DNA from: Baffinella frigidus
Lineage: Eukaryota; Cryptophyceae; Cryptomonadales; Baffinellaceae
Assembly (NCBI GenBank): GCA_026770585.1
Contig: MU646307.1
Location: 168,746-185,597 of the forward strand
Direction: 5' to 3'
Length of the DNA: 16,852 nt
Shown here: in pieces, positions 6,509 through 12,998 of the stretch
Layout: the number at the start of each line of letters is the position of its first letter
Position numbering within the stretch: position 1 is the stretch's first letter
Notes under the pieces: model-generated
Database searches by the model: none
What the model was told of the DNA's origin: nothing
The model's input: only the letters and a program-made list of their open reading frames with translations
Made by a program: the position numbers and the translations under genes

Positions 6509-9500
6509 GTCCGCAGGCGTCCCCTTTTGAATTGCCTGGGCCGGCCGGTTCTGCTCGTCAAGACAAACCCCTTTTGCGTTGCATCTCCAGTTTTGTGTTT
6601 TTGACGCCCGAACCTGACCTGGCTGGACCCCGCCCGCACCTGACTTTCGCCACTCGCAGCTGGAGTGCAATGGCTCGCTGTCGCGGTTCAACACGCGTGT
6701 GGAGAAGTACTCGCCGGTGGAAGTGGGCACGACGAGCTCCATGATGGCGCTGCCGAGCAGCGCGCCGACCGCAAACGCTGGCCCGCGAGCGCTCGAGACC
6801 GCGTCGCAGATCCGGCAGGATACGCTCACCCGCCAGCAGGACAAGGAGGCCAAGCTGTGGGTGCCCCTTCCGGGACACCACTCTTCTTTTCACTCTGTTG
6901 CTTGATCCTGCGAAGCTACCTATTCTTTTTGATGGAGAGGTTGCCAGGGCGGTCTTCACCTCTGGAGTGGTTCAAACGCGAGGAAGGGTGGTGGTTCGAA
7001 GTGAGGGGGTCAGCAGCGTGGCCGCAGCGACAGCGTGCTCCCGAAGAGGGCAGGGACTGACTGGAAGTGTTCTGGTGAGCAGCAACGAATTCCTTGAGGC
7101 GACGCGCGCGCGCCTGAGCAAAGCCAAGCTCACGCCCAAGAAGACGCTCGCCACGATCGACGACGACTCGGTGTGCCTTGTCCCTCCGCCATTCCAGCCT
7201 GCGCAGCTCTTGTGATACATTGATCTCTTGCGGGCGGGCGGGGCCGTCGGATGGGCTGGGTTGCCACACTTCTCGTCAGTCACCGCCCCCAACACCACCG
7301 AGACATCGCACAGCGAAGCAGGAGCGCCTCTTCTACATCGGCGCGCTTGGACTCCACCAAGCGCGCATGTTTTCTGCCCAGCGTCTCACCCAGCGCGCTC
7401 TCTGTTTTCTGATAGTTTGAACAACGCCAGGTGAGGGAGTTGCACACCACCAAACGGCAGACCACTTCACCAACCTAACCACACAGAGGGCTTCGACGGG
7501 GTTTTCGGGCACTCAGTGCCCGAGTTTCCATTACCTTATCCGTAGGAACCCCCTATGTCCCTACGGATTGCCTACCGTAGGGTCGTAGGTCTTATCGCTT
7601 CAGGGTTATTCGAAATCCCTCCGAAGTCCGCTGTGTGGCCCTGGACCTAGGCTCTGCCAACATAAACCCTAAACCTAGGCTCTGCAAACCGGAACCCTAA
7701 GCCTGGGCTCTGCCAACCTAAACCTTGAACCTGATCTCCGCCAACCCAAACACTAAATCTAGGCTCTGCAAACCTAAACCCAACCCCAAAAGCCAGGCTC
7801 CTCCAACCTAAACCCTAAACCTAGGCTTCACCAACCCAGACCCTACGCCTAGGATTCGCGAACCTGCACCCTAAACGTAGGCTCCGCCCACCCAACCCCT
7901 GGAACTAGGCTCTGCAAACCTCAACCCTAAATCTCGGCTCCGCCAAGCGGCCAGGCGTTGCTTCACCCTCAACACTACTCCAGATAACCCCGAGGGTGTT
8001 TCCCAACCCTCCACGCCCACCCCTGTAGCCGTTGGAGCACCCCCCCACCCCCAGGGAGCAGCCGCCCCCGTCACCCCTAAACCAGTGCCCCCCCCCCAGC
8101 AGCCAGGTGGTTCCAAAGAGTTTGGTGGGTTGCAGAGAGTTAAGTTTGCTGGGAGTTTGGTGGGTTCCAGAGAGTTTGGTGGGTTGCAGAGAGTTTAGTG
8201 TGCTAGGCGCTCCGCTACAGCAAGTTGTCGACAGTGCAGACCTGGACTGTCGACCACCTGTGTTGAGGTCGGGGAAGTGCGGATGTGTAAACGTGTGTAG
8301 TGATTAAGCAACTGCACCCTGAAATGCTCGCTACAGGGGTGCCTGTCCCTCAAAATGCTTGCTTCCAATTCAGCTGAGCGTGTTTTGACAACAACTGAAT
8401 ACAACAAGTTTTGATAACACGTTTTGATACGCTAAACCCAAAACCATTACATCAAATGAGCATGAGGTTCGGGGACGTTGCCGACAGCTTGGGCGCCGTT
8501 TGTTGCCTGGCGGTGGGTCGTGTCTCTACACCCTTCATCCCACACCCTACACCCTTCACGCCACACCCTACACCTTGGACCCCACACCCGACGCCCCGAA
8601 CGCCCCCCCCCAAGCCCCGCAACCTGAACCCCTCAACGCTACGCCACCTGACTCTTGGCGGATGGCAGTTAACGGAAGAGAAGACGCGGCGGCGGCTGGA
8701 CCAGAGCATGACCCTCATCCCGCGCCCCCTCTCCGCCATCATCCACAACAAGCGCGTGCGCGCCTCGTGGGCCGCCGGGGCCGACCCCGACCTCCTCTCG
8801 GGCGACGCGGGCAGCTGCTCGTCGGAGCTGTTCGAGAGCGTCAGCGTGGTGGGCGGGGCGGGGGGCGGGGGGGGGCGGGGGGCGCGCGCGTGGATGGACA
8901 GCGCGGTGATGGCCGAGCTGAGCGACGGGGCGCGCGCGCGCTCGTCGCTGCTGAGCCACCGCCGCACGCGCCTGCACCACGACGCGCCGTCCGAGGACTC
9001 GCTCGACGAGGCCGCGGGGGGCGCGCGCGTCCGCGGGGGGATCGACATACACGGCGCGTTCGCGCCGGGGCTTGACGGTGACGTGCTGGACGTGGACATG
9101 TCCGGGGCGTCCGGGGCGCGCGGCGACGGCGGCGACGGCGGGCGGCGGGGGGGTGACGCGTGGGAGGGCGTGGCGAAGAAGGAGCTGCGCGCGAAGGAGA
9201 GCCGCCTCTCGGTGTATAAGGAGATCCGCCGCGCGATGATGACGTGGCAACCCGACCCGCGACACCCGAACCAACCCCCGGAACCCGAACCACGGAACAC
9301 GAAACTCGAACCACGGAACGCGGGACTAGGAATGTGAAACACGAAACACGAAACACGAAACACGAAAACCGAAACCCGAAACCCGAAACCCTGAACCGTA
9401 AACCCGAAACCCTGAACCCTAAACCCTCAATCCCAAACCCAAAAACCGAAACCCCAAACCCCAAACCCCAAACCCTAAACCCTGAACCCTAAACCTTACA

Positions 9501-10290
9501 CCCTAAACCCTAAACCCCAAACCCTAAACCCCGAACCCCAACCCCCAACCCCCAAACCCTCAACTCTCAACCCCCTCAACACGAAACCTTCAACGCTAAT
9601 CCCTAACCCCTAACCCGAAACTCACATTTCGCTGCAGGTGCGAGCGGGCGCGGGTCCCTCTACCCTAAACCCTAAACCCTACACCCCAAACCCTAAAACC
9701 TAAACCCTAAAATCCCAACCCCCTAAACCCGAAAACCTGACCCCTACCCCCAAACTCATATTTCGAGCGGGCCCGGGTGCGGGAGGTGCATACTCAGCTG
9801 AAGGAAGGGCGGAGGAGCCTAGTGGTGCTCCACGGTGGAGCAAGGGTGCACGCGCAGCTAGTGGTGCTCGAACGTGCCTGGCGGTGTGCTAGGCGGTGCT
9901 GCACAGTTAATGCGAAAAGCTTACGTTAACGGACCCCTTAAGTCCCTCGTTAACGTGGACTTGCCAGCTCTAAAACGATTTTAAAAGCGATTTCAGTACT
10001 TTTTAAAGCCCGAGAATGTTTTCCATTATAAATTTTGTACAAAAGTTACTACTCCGTTAACGTAAGCTTTTTGCATGACAGTGTGACAGCACACCTTGCG
10101 GGTGCGAGCGGGCGCGGGTGCGGGAGGTGCGGACGCTCAACCCCCTAAACCCGAAACCTGAAAGGCTAACGCACACTCTGGGCAGATGCGAGCGGGCGCG
10201 GGTGCGGGAGCCCTGAACCCTAATCCCTGAACGCTCACCCCGCACGCACACCCGAGGTGCGAGCGGGCGCGGGTCCCTCAACACTCAACA

Positions 10291-10371
<81 letters not shown>

Positions 10372-10755
10372 ACCCCCTCAACCCTCAACCCTAAACTCTC
10401 AACCCCCTCAACCCTAAACCCTCAACTTTAAACCCCAAACCCCAAACCCCAAACCCTAAACCCTTAACTCGCAGGTGCGAAAGGGCGCGGGTGCGGGAGG
10501 TGCGGACGCAGCTGGAGGAGGAGGACTTGCGCGAGCGCTCTGTCTTGGCCGCGCGCCGTACCTTCGAGGAGGACGCCCAGGTGTGTGTGTGTGTGTGTGC
10601 GTATGTGTGTGTGTGTGTGAGAGAGAGAGAGCGCGCACTCACTCACGCACTCACGCACTCACTCACTCGCGCGAGCGCTCTGTCTTGGCCGCTCGCCGTA
10701 CCTTCGAAGAGGACGCCCAGGTGCTGCGAGAGAGAGAGAGAGAGAGCGTGAGAGC

Positions 10756-10796
<41 letters not shown>

Positions 10797-12624
10797 CGCG
10801 CGCTCTGTCTTGGCCGCGCGCCGTACCTTCGAGGAGGACGCCCAGGTGAGGAGAGAGAGAGAGAGAGTTCACGAACTCACGAACTCACGAACTCGCGCAC
10901 TCACTCACTCACGCACGCACTCACTGACTCACTCACCGACTCACTCGCGCACTCACTCACTGACGCTGCGCCCCACGCAGCCAGCTAGCCACCCAGACAC
11001 CGAGGGCTAGCACCAAGCAGCACCAGCGCCCACAGTACCGACCCAGCACCAACCAGCACCTCAACCCTAAACCCTAAACCCCCAACTCCAAACTCTCAAC
11101 CCTCAACCCTCAACCCCAGACTGTCACCCCTAAACCCCACACCCAAACGGGGGCGCCGTGCCACGCCCGGCAACACGGCTGGCACGCTGACTCCGGGGGG
11201 CCTGAATGTGATCCGAAAGGAAGCATGGCTTTTCTGCAGAACAAGTTCTGGTGTCCGCCTGTGTTGGGAGCTCGAAGAACCTACAGGACCTAAAGGACTC
11301 CACTAGACGCTGACCCCCCCGTGCGGGTGGGGTCTCGGGCTGGAAGAGGCGCGGGTGGACGTGGTGCTTGAATTAAAAGAGTTTCCACATCAGACTGTTT
11401 GGCGATAAATTATCTAAATTGTGACTCGCTCTCTCGCTCGGCAGCGGCGTGCGGCGGCGGAGCAGGGGATGGAAGAGGCGCGGGTGGCCGTGGTGCAGCA
11501 GGCGCTTGCGCACCAGAGGGCGCTCGAGAGGAAGGTCGAGGCGCAGGCTAACGAGCCCCGCCGCCACCAGGTGATTCCCAGGGAGAGAGGGGGAGAGGGA
11601 GAGGGAGGGAGGGAGAGAGGGAGGGAGGGAGGGAGGGAGGGAGGGAGGGAGGGAGGGAGGGAGAGCGATAGAGAGAGAGAGAGAGCGAGAGAGGGAGAGA
11701 GAGAGGTCGGGGGGTGGGCGGGGGCCAGGTGCCGCCCGCCCGCCGCCACCCACCCGGGAAGCCGGCCAACTCACTGTTCTTCCTTAATCAGAACAATCCT
11801 CATGTGACCAGTAGGCTCATACGCCCTACCGTAGGGCCCTAGGACCTGCTTAGGGCTTCCACGGGCGATTATCCCCCCGTTGGTCACTTAAGGGATAGCG
11901 CGCCAGGCAGCCAGCCCCAGCGCGCCCGAGCCCGCAAGCCTCCCCCGCCAGCGTCGCGCTGCGGGACTGGCTCGGCCCACGCGTGGTGCTTGCTTGGGGT
12001 GGCTGGCTGCACGCGTGCTGCTTGCGTTGGGCGACTGACCTGCACGCGTGGTGGTTGCGTGGGGTGACTGACTGAGTTCATCTCGAAAGATAACTGAACC
12101 AGTTCCCTAATTAGAGTTTTCCTTTAATTAGGAAGCCTAGTTAAATTTTCCAAGCCATAACTAATTTCTCCTATTCAACCTCCGATTTAAAAGGAACTGA
12201 TTCAGTTATCTTCCGAGATGAGAGTGGTGGTGGGTGGCTGTCAGTGGTGCGGGATGGTTGCCACTGACTGCCTGGTGATGGGTGATTCCCCCCCCTCTGC
12301 ACCGGGAAGCCTGATGTGATCCGAAAGGAAGCATGGCTTTTCTGCAGGTAAGTTCCAGAGTCCGCCTATGTAGGGAGCTCGAAGAACCTAACGGAAAAAA
12401 ATGGTCAGGTGGAGGAGATGCGGTTCCTGGACGCGCTGCGGTGCCGCAAGATCGAGATCCAGCAGAAGGCCATGGCCGGGCAGCTGGCCGAGGCCAAGCT
12501 CTGCCCGTGCGTCCCGCCCCGCACCGTGCAGGACTCGCGCGTGTGGCTGTGCGCCAACAACTGCGCGCTCAAGTGCAACGCCCGCGCCTACCACCGCTTG
12601 GTGCGCGACCTCCAGGCCTCGTGA
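6401..12624 (+). CDS. Gene 2: split gene for a coiled-coil-like protein with a Cys-rich C-terminus
   Basis: Exons: 6401-6508 (or from the ATG at 6455), 6660-6860, about 7054-7170, 7322 to about 7368, possibly 7416-7430, 8669-9243, 10475-10580, 11445-11570 and 12409-12624 with TGA at 12622. Phases agree for 6508/6660, 6860/7054, 7170/7322, 9243/10475 (phase 2), 10580/11445 and 11570/12409. The link from 7368/7430 to 8669 is unresolved. The protein is mostly charged and helical (Arg/Glu/Ala/Gln-rich) in its second half, has an Ala/Gly/Asp insert in exon 5, and ends with five cysteines in the last 40 residues. There is no signal peptide or membrane segment. The general look is of a cytoskeletal or flagellar coiled-coil protein, but I recognise no family and the assignment is open. 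Confidence 0.6.
6660..6860 (+). CDS. Gene 2 exon 2
   Basis: The acceptor is TTTCGCCACTCGCAG|CTG and the donor TGG|GTGCCC. It has 67 codons in phase 0 at both ends. It reads LECNGSLSRFNTRVEKYSP, VEVGTTSSMMALPSSAPTAN, then the charged stretch LETASQIRQDTLTRQQDKEA before KLW. GC-rich third positions and the absence of stops over the whole span support coding. Confidence 0.7.
7054..7170 (+). CDS. Gene 2 exon 3 (acceptor uncertain)
   Basis: The frame reads EFLEATRARLSKAKLTPKKT and LATIDDDS up to the donor TCG|GTGTGC at 7170/7171. With phase 0 from exon 2, the nearest AG in register is GGGCAG at 7048-7053, giving GLTGSVLVSSN before EFLEATR. Other acceptors in the open upstream frame are possible. 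If the exon is not spliced at 7170, the frame closes at 7213-7215. Confidence 0.55.
7322..7430 (+). CDS. Gene 2 exon 4 (3' end uncertain, possible 15-nt microexon)
   Basis: The acceptor is GCGAAGCAG|GAG. The frame reads ERLFYIGALGLHQAR and continues in phase 0 from exon 3. Unspliced, it stops at 7418-7420. A 47-base GT...AG intron (7369-7415) would join CAT to TTGAACAACGCCAG and reach the excellent donor CAG|GTGAGG at 7430/7431, giving HQARILNNA. That ends in phase 2, which does not match the preferred exon 5 start, so another exon or another acceptor is needed. Confidence 0.4.
7431..7648. other. Intronic sequence with a degenerate family A/B-like core
   Basis: No exon recognised. A small hairpin CGGGCACTCAGTGCCCG lies near 7506. 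At 7540-7592 TCCGTAGGAACC, CCCTACGG and CCTACCGTAGGGTCGTAGG resemble the core of families A, B and C without their termini. Confidence 0.4.
7649..7948 (+). repeat. 28-bp minisatellite containing a telomere-like heptamer
   Basis: About ten to eleven diverged units of roughly 28 bases (one is longer). Each starts AGGCTCTGC or AGGCTCCGCC, then CAACCTAAACCCTAAACCT. Most units keep an AACCCTAAA-like segment. It lies in the long gene 2 intron between exons 4 and 5. Confidence 0.85.
8105..8213 (+). repeat. Two-copy tandem repeat, GTTTGGTGGGTT-rich
   Basis: Two units of about 55 to 57 bases, each with GTTCCARAGAGTTTGGTGGG and TTGCAGAGAGTT, followed by TTAGTGTGCT or a close variant. Shortly after it, GTCGACAGT and ACTGTCGAC form a hairpin at 8226-8253. 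Confidence 0.65.
8530..8600 (+). repeat. CACCCTACACC-type intronic repeat
   Basis: Units such as CACACCCTACACCCTTCACG and CACACCCTACACC repeat imperfectly, just upstream of the pyrimidine-rich end of the intron before exon 5. They are C-rich like the telomere-type tracts of the other introns. Confidence 0.55.
8669..9243 (+). CDS. Gene 2 exon 5 (large, Gly-rich insert)
   Basis: The acceptor is GGATGGCAG|TTA and the donor ATGATGAC|GTGGCA in phase 2. It begins LTEEKTRRRLDQSMTLIPRP, LSAIIHNKRVRASWAAG, and ends KKELRAKESRLSVYKEIRRA MMT. The middle is Ala/Gly/Asp-rich (SGASGARGDGGDGG). Strong GC bias leaves three frames open; this one is chosen because the flanking ends are helical and charged and the phase fits exon 6. 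G-runs at 8857-8882 are a risk for frame errors. The 5' boundary is the least certain: an AG|C at 8706-8708 would match a phase 2 upstream exon. Confidence 0.6.
9638..9655 (+). repeat. Exon 6 edge copy 1
   Basis: It is preceded by an acceptor-like TTTCGCTGCAG. The 18 bases GTGCGAGCGGGCGCGGGT match the start of exon 6 except GAGCGG for GAAAGG. CCCTCTACCCTAAACC follows at once. Confidence 0.75.
9765..9814 (+). repeat. Exon 6 edge copy 2 (longest, most decayed)
   Basis: GAGCGGGCCCGGGTGCGGGA continues as GGTGCATACTCAGCTGAAGG, which aligns with the exon's GGTGCGGACGCAGCTGGAGG. The first bases of the exon and the acceptor AG are lost. Confidence 0.65.
9908..10079. mobile_element. Family H foldback element in intron 5
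   Basis: Terminal repeats AAAAGCTTACGTTAACGGA and TCCGTTAACGTAAGCTTTTT bound about 170 bases with an AT-rich interior (TTTTAAAAGCG, AGTACTTTTTAAAG). A nested CGTTAACG lies near 9953. No coding capacity. Single copy here. Confidence 0.7.
10102..10136 (+). repeat. Exon 6 edge copy 3
   Basis: Thirty-five bases equal to the start of exon 6 apart from GAGCGG for GAAAGG. It ends GGTGCGGACGC and passes straight into TCAACCCCCTAAACCC. The acceptor AG is absent (TTGCGG precedes). Confidence 0.8.
10186..10210 (+). repeat. Exon 6 edge copy 4
   Basis: It is preceded by CTCTGGGCAG. ATGCGAGCGGGCGCGGGTGC then GGGAG, followed by CCCTGAACCCTAATCCC. Confidence 0.8.
10257..10274 (+). repeat. Exon 6 edge copy 5
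   Basis: It is preceded by CACACCCGAG. It contains the same 18 bases as copy 1 and breaks off at the same place into CCCTCAACACTC. Confidence 0.8.
10265..10465 (+). repeat. (CCCTCAA)n and CCCCAAA heptamer block
   Basis: About fifteen CCCTCAA units, nearly perfect from 10281 to 10375, then CCCTAAA, CCCCAAA and mixed units up to the acceptor of exon 6. This is a homogenised single-base variant of CCCTAAA. Confidence 0.9.
10475..10580 (+). CDS. Gene 2 exon 6
   Basis: The acceptor is ACTCGCAG|GTG and the donor CAG|GTGTGT. It begins with the base completing a Thr codon, then reads CERARVREVRTQLEEEDL and RERSVLAARRTFEEDAQ. The residues are charged and helix-favouring. Exon 5 and exon 7 phases both match. 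The exon is remarkable for its flanking partial copies: its first bases recur five times upstream, and its last 50 bases recur twice downstream. Confidence 0.75.
10669..10720 (+). repeat. Copy of exon 6 3' half with donor, number 2
   Basis: Fifty-two bases match 10529-10580, differing only at GCT for GCG (Ala) and GAA for GAG (Glu), both synonymous in the exon frame. A GTGCTG donor-like sequence follows. Using the AG at 10674-10675, the piece 10676-10720 would be a 45-base phase 0 cassette encoding RSVLAARRTFEEDAQ. Confidence 0.85.
10796..10845 (+). repeat. Copy of exon 6 3' half with donor, number 3
   Basis: From CGCTCTGTC at 10801 to CCCAG at 10845 it equals exon 6 exactly and is followed by GTGAGG, a better donor than the real one. 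The upstream AG would put it out of frame. Confidence 0.85.
11055..11145 (+). repeat. CCCTAAA/CCCTCAA tract in intron 6
   Basis: A short degenerate telomere-type tract, C-rich on +, with CCCTAAA, CTCTCAA and CCCTCAA units. Confidence 0.7.
11208..11300 (-). repeat. Family G repeat, copy 2
   Basis: Reverse orientation relative to 3741-3820. It contains ATGTGATCCGAAAGGAAGCA and TGGCTTTTCTGCAGAAC, then TGTTGGGAGCTCGAAGAACC. The first part is shared with 12311-12394. It is in gene 2 intron 6. Confidence 0.75.
11337..11370 (+). repeat. Copy of an internal piece of exon 7
   Basis: TGGAAGAGGCGCGGGTGG then ACGTGGTG and CTTG match exon 7 at 11468-11506 with one substitution (GAC for GCC), CTG for ATG at the left edge, and loss of nine bases (CAGCAGGCG). 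It lies about 100 bases upstream of exon 7 in the same orientation. Confidence 0.75.
11445..11570 (+). CDS. Gene 2 exon 7
   Basis: The acceptor is CTCTCTCGCTCGGCAG|CGG, with a good pyrimidine tract, and the donor CAG|GTGATT. It has 42 codons, phase 0 at both ends. It reads RRAAAEQGMEEARVAVVQQ, then ALAHQRALERKVEAQA and NEPRRHQ. The Ala/Glu/Arg/Gln composition favours a continuous helix, probably coiled coil. Confidence 0.8.
11578..11706 (+). repeat. GGGA/GA microsatellite in intron 7
   Basis: GGGAGAGG units, then about twelve GGGA tetramers, then GA dinucleotides. It begins only eight bases after the exon 7 donor. Confidence 0.9.
11800..11897. mobile_element. Family B foldback element, copy 4 (decayed left end)
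   Basis: CCAGTAGGCTCATACGCCCT and ACCGTAGGGCCCTAGGACCT match 12713-12752 exactly. The right end CACTTAAGGGATAG is intact. The left terminus reads ATGTGACC instead of TTAAGTGGCC. In gene 2 intron 7. Confidence 0.85.
12079..12220. mobile_element. Family D foldback element, copy 1 (AT-rich)
   Basis: Terminal repeats CATCTCGAAAGATAACTGAA, then CCAGTTCC, face GGAACTGATTCAGTTATCTT, then CCGAGATG. The interior is AT-rich with CTAATTAGAG and CTAATTTCTCCTATTCAACC. The second copy is at 15202-15346. In gene 2 intron 7. Confidence 0.85.
12311..12394 (-). repeat. Family G repeat, copy 3, with AG|GTAAGT
   Basis: It shares GTGATCCGAAAGGAAGCATG and GCTTTTCTGCAG with 11208-11300. Here the next bases are GTAAGT, so a pyrimidine tract plus AG (12346-12347) meets a perfect 5' splice consensus (12348-12353) inside intron 7, 60 bases before exon 8. 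Confidence 0.7.
12409..12624 (+). CDS. Gene 2 exon 8 (terminal, Cys-rich end)
   Basis: The acceptor is AAATGGTCAG|GTG. It has 71 codons then TGA at 12622-12624. A helical start (VEEMRFLDALRCRKIEIQQK, AMAGQLAEAK) leads to LCPCVPPRTVQDSRVWLC and ANNCALKCNARAYHRLVRDL ending QAS. Cysteines are at exon residues 32, 34, 48, 52 and 56, so CxC-x13-CxxxCxxxC, which could bind metal or be structural. Phase 0 matches exon 7. I do not recognise the family. Confidence 0.75.
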   Translation: MEEMRFLDALRCRKIEIQQKAMAGQLAEAKLCPCVPPRTVQDSRVWLCANNCALKCNARAYHRLVRDLQAS

Positions 12625-12695
12625 GCCACGGAGTTCCCCGTCGCCCCCTCCCTACCTTCACTACCCACGCGAGCCGCTGCCGGTGCTGCCGTCTC

Positions 12696-12802
12696 CTATC
12701 CCTTAAGTGGCCAGTAGGCTCATACGCCCTACCGTAGGGCCCTAGGACCTGCCTAGGTCCTCTTGGGGGTCAATTGTGACCCCCTCGCCACTTAAGGGAT
12801 AG
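12696..12802. mobile_element. Family B foldback element, copy 5 (complete)
   Basis: CTATCCCTTAAGTGGCCAG at the left and CGCCACTTAAGGGATAG at the right. The core has CCCTACCGTAGGGCCCTAGG and GGTCAATTGTGACC. It starts 71 bases after the gene 2 stop, so it probably lies in or near the 3' untranslated region, and it abuts a family A element. Confidence 0.9.
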
Positions 12803-12917
12803 GGGTACCTCGCTCATAAGAAAGAGCCCACCCCCTAGGACCATCATAGGGCCCCAGGCATAGGCCTGCTGTAGGGTCCTAGGGGGTGCCGCTTTCTTAT
12901 GAGCGAGGCACCCCTGT
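12803..12917. mobile_element. Family A foldback element, copy 5
   Basis: Starts GGGGTACCTCGCTCATAAGA directly at the end of family B and ends GAGCGAGGCACCCCTGTA. The usual leading TACA is replaced by the family B end. Confidence 0.9.
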
Positions 12918-12998
12918 AACCTAGATGCACCTACGTACGTGTGGGGGTCAAGGGCGGCCCCGTGACAGTGCTGCCCGAGACTAGATGCCCTGACTGCT

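Larger units (their letters stand above)
9244..10474 (+). other. Gene 2 intron 5: heptamer repeats with five exon 6 edge copies
   Basis: The intron starts GTGGCA and ends TTAACTCGCAG. Most of it is seven-base repeats: ACGAAAC, then CCCGAAA, then CCCTAAA and CCCCAAA, and (CCCTCAA)n at 10265-10400. Copies of the first bases of exon 6 occur at 9638-9655, 9765-9814, 10102-10136, 10186-10210 and 10257-10274. A foldback element sits at 9908-10079. Confidence 0.75.
10581..10960 (+). repeat. GT, GA and CACT microsatellites in intron 6
   Basis: (GT)n at 10581-10618, (GA)n, (CACT/CGCACT)n at 10633-10668, (GA)n and (GT)n at 10730-10795, (GA)n at 10850-10867, and GAACTCAC/ACTCACTC at 10870-10960. The microsatellite blocks alternate with copies of the exon 6 3' half. 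Confidence 0.85.

Noticed and set aside
8500-9075. Second + strand open frame across exon 5 (191 codons)
   Set aside because: It is a shadow frame with Arg/Gly/Pro-only composition and no phase match to exon 6.
8452-9464. Long reverse-strand open frames (about 200 to 300 codons) opposite exon 5
   Set aside because: The region is extremely GC-rich, so stops are rare on both strands. The + frame has helical charged ends and matches phase with exon 6; the reverse frames read into heptamer repeats such as FRVSGFGFR.
10265-10465. A true chromosome end in the (CCCTCAA)n block
   Set aside because: It is inside an intron with exons on both sides in matching phase, and the unit is a variant heptamer.
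11421-11807. 128-codon + frame running from exon 7 into the GGGA repeat
   Set aside because: Only 11445-11570 looks coding. Beyond the donor at 11571 the frame reads microsatellite and the spliced phase fits exon 8.
12914-12918. TGTAA as the poly(A) signal of gene 2
   Set aside because: It arises at the end of a family A element about 290 bases after the stop. One pentamer by chance is expected, and no other support was seen.
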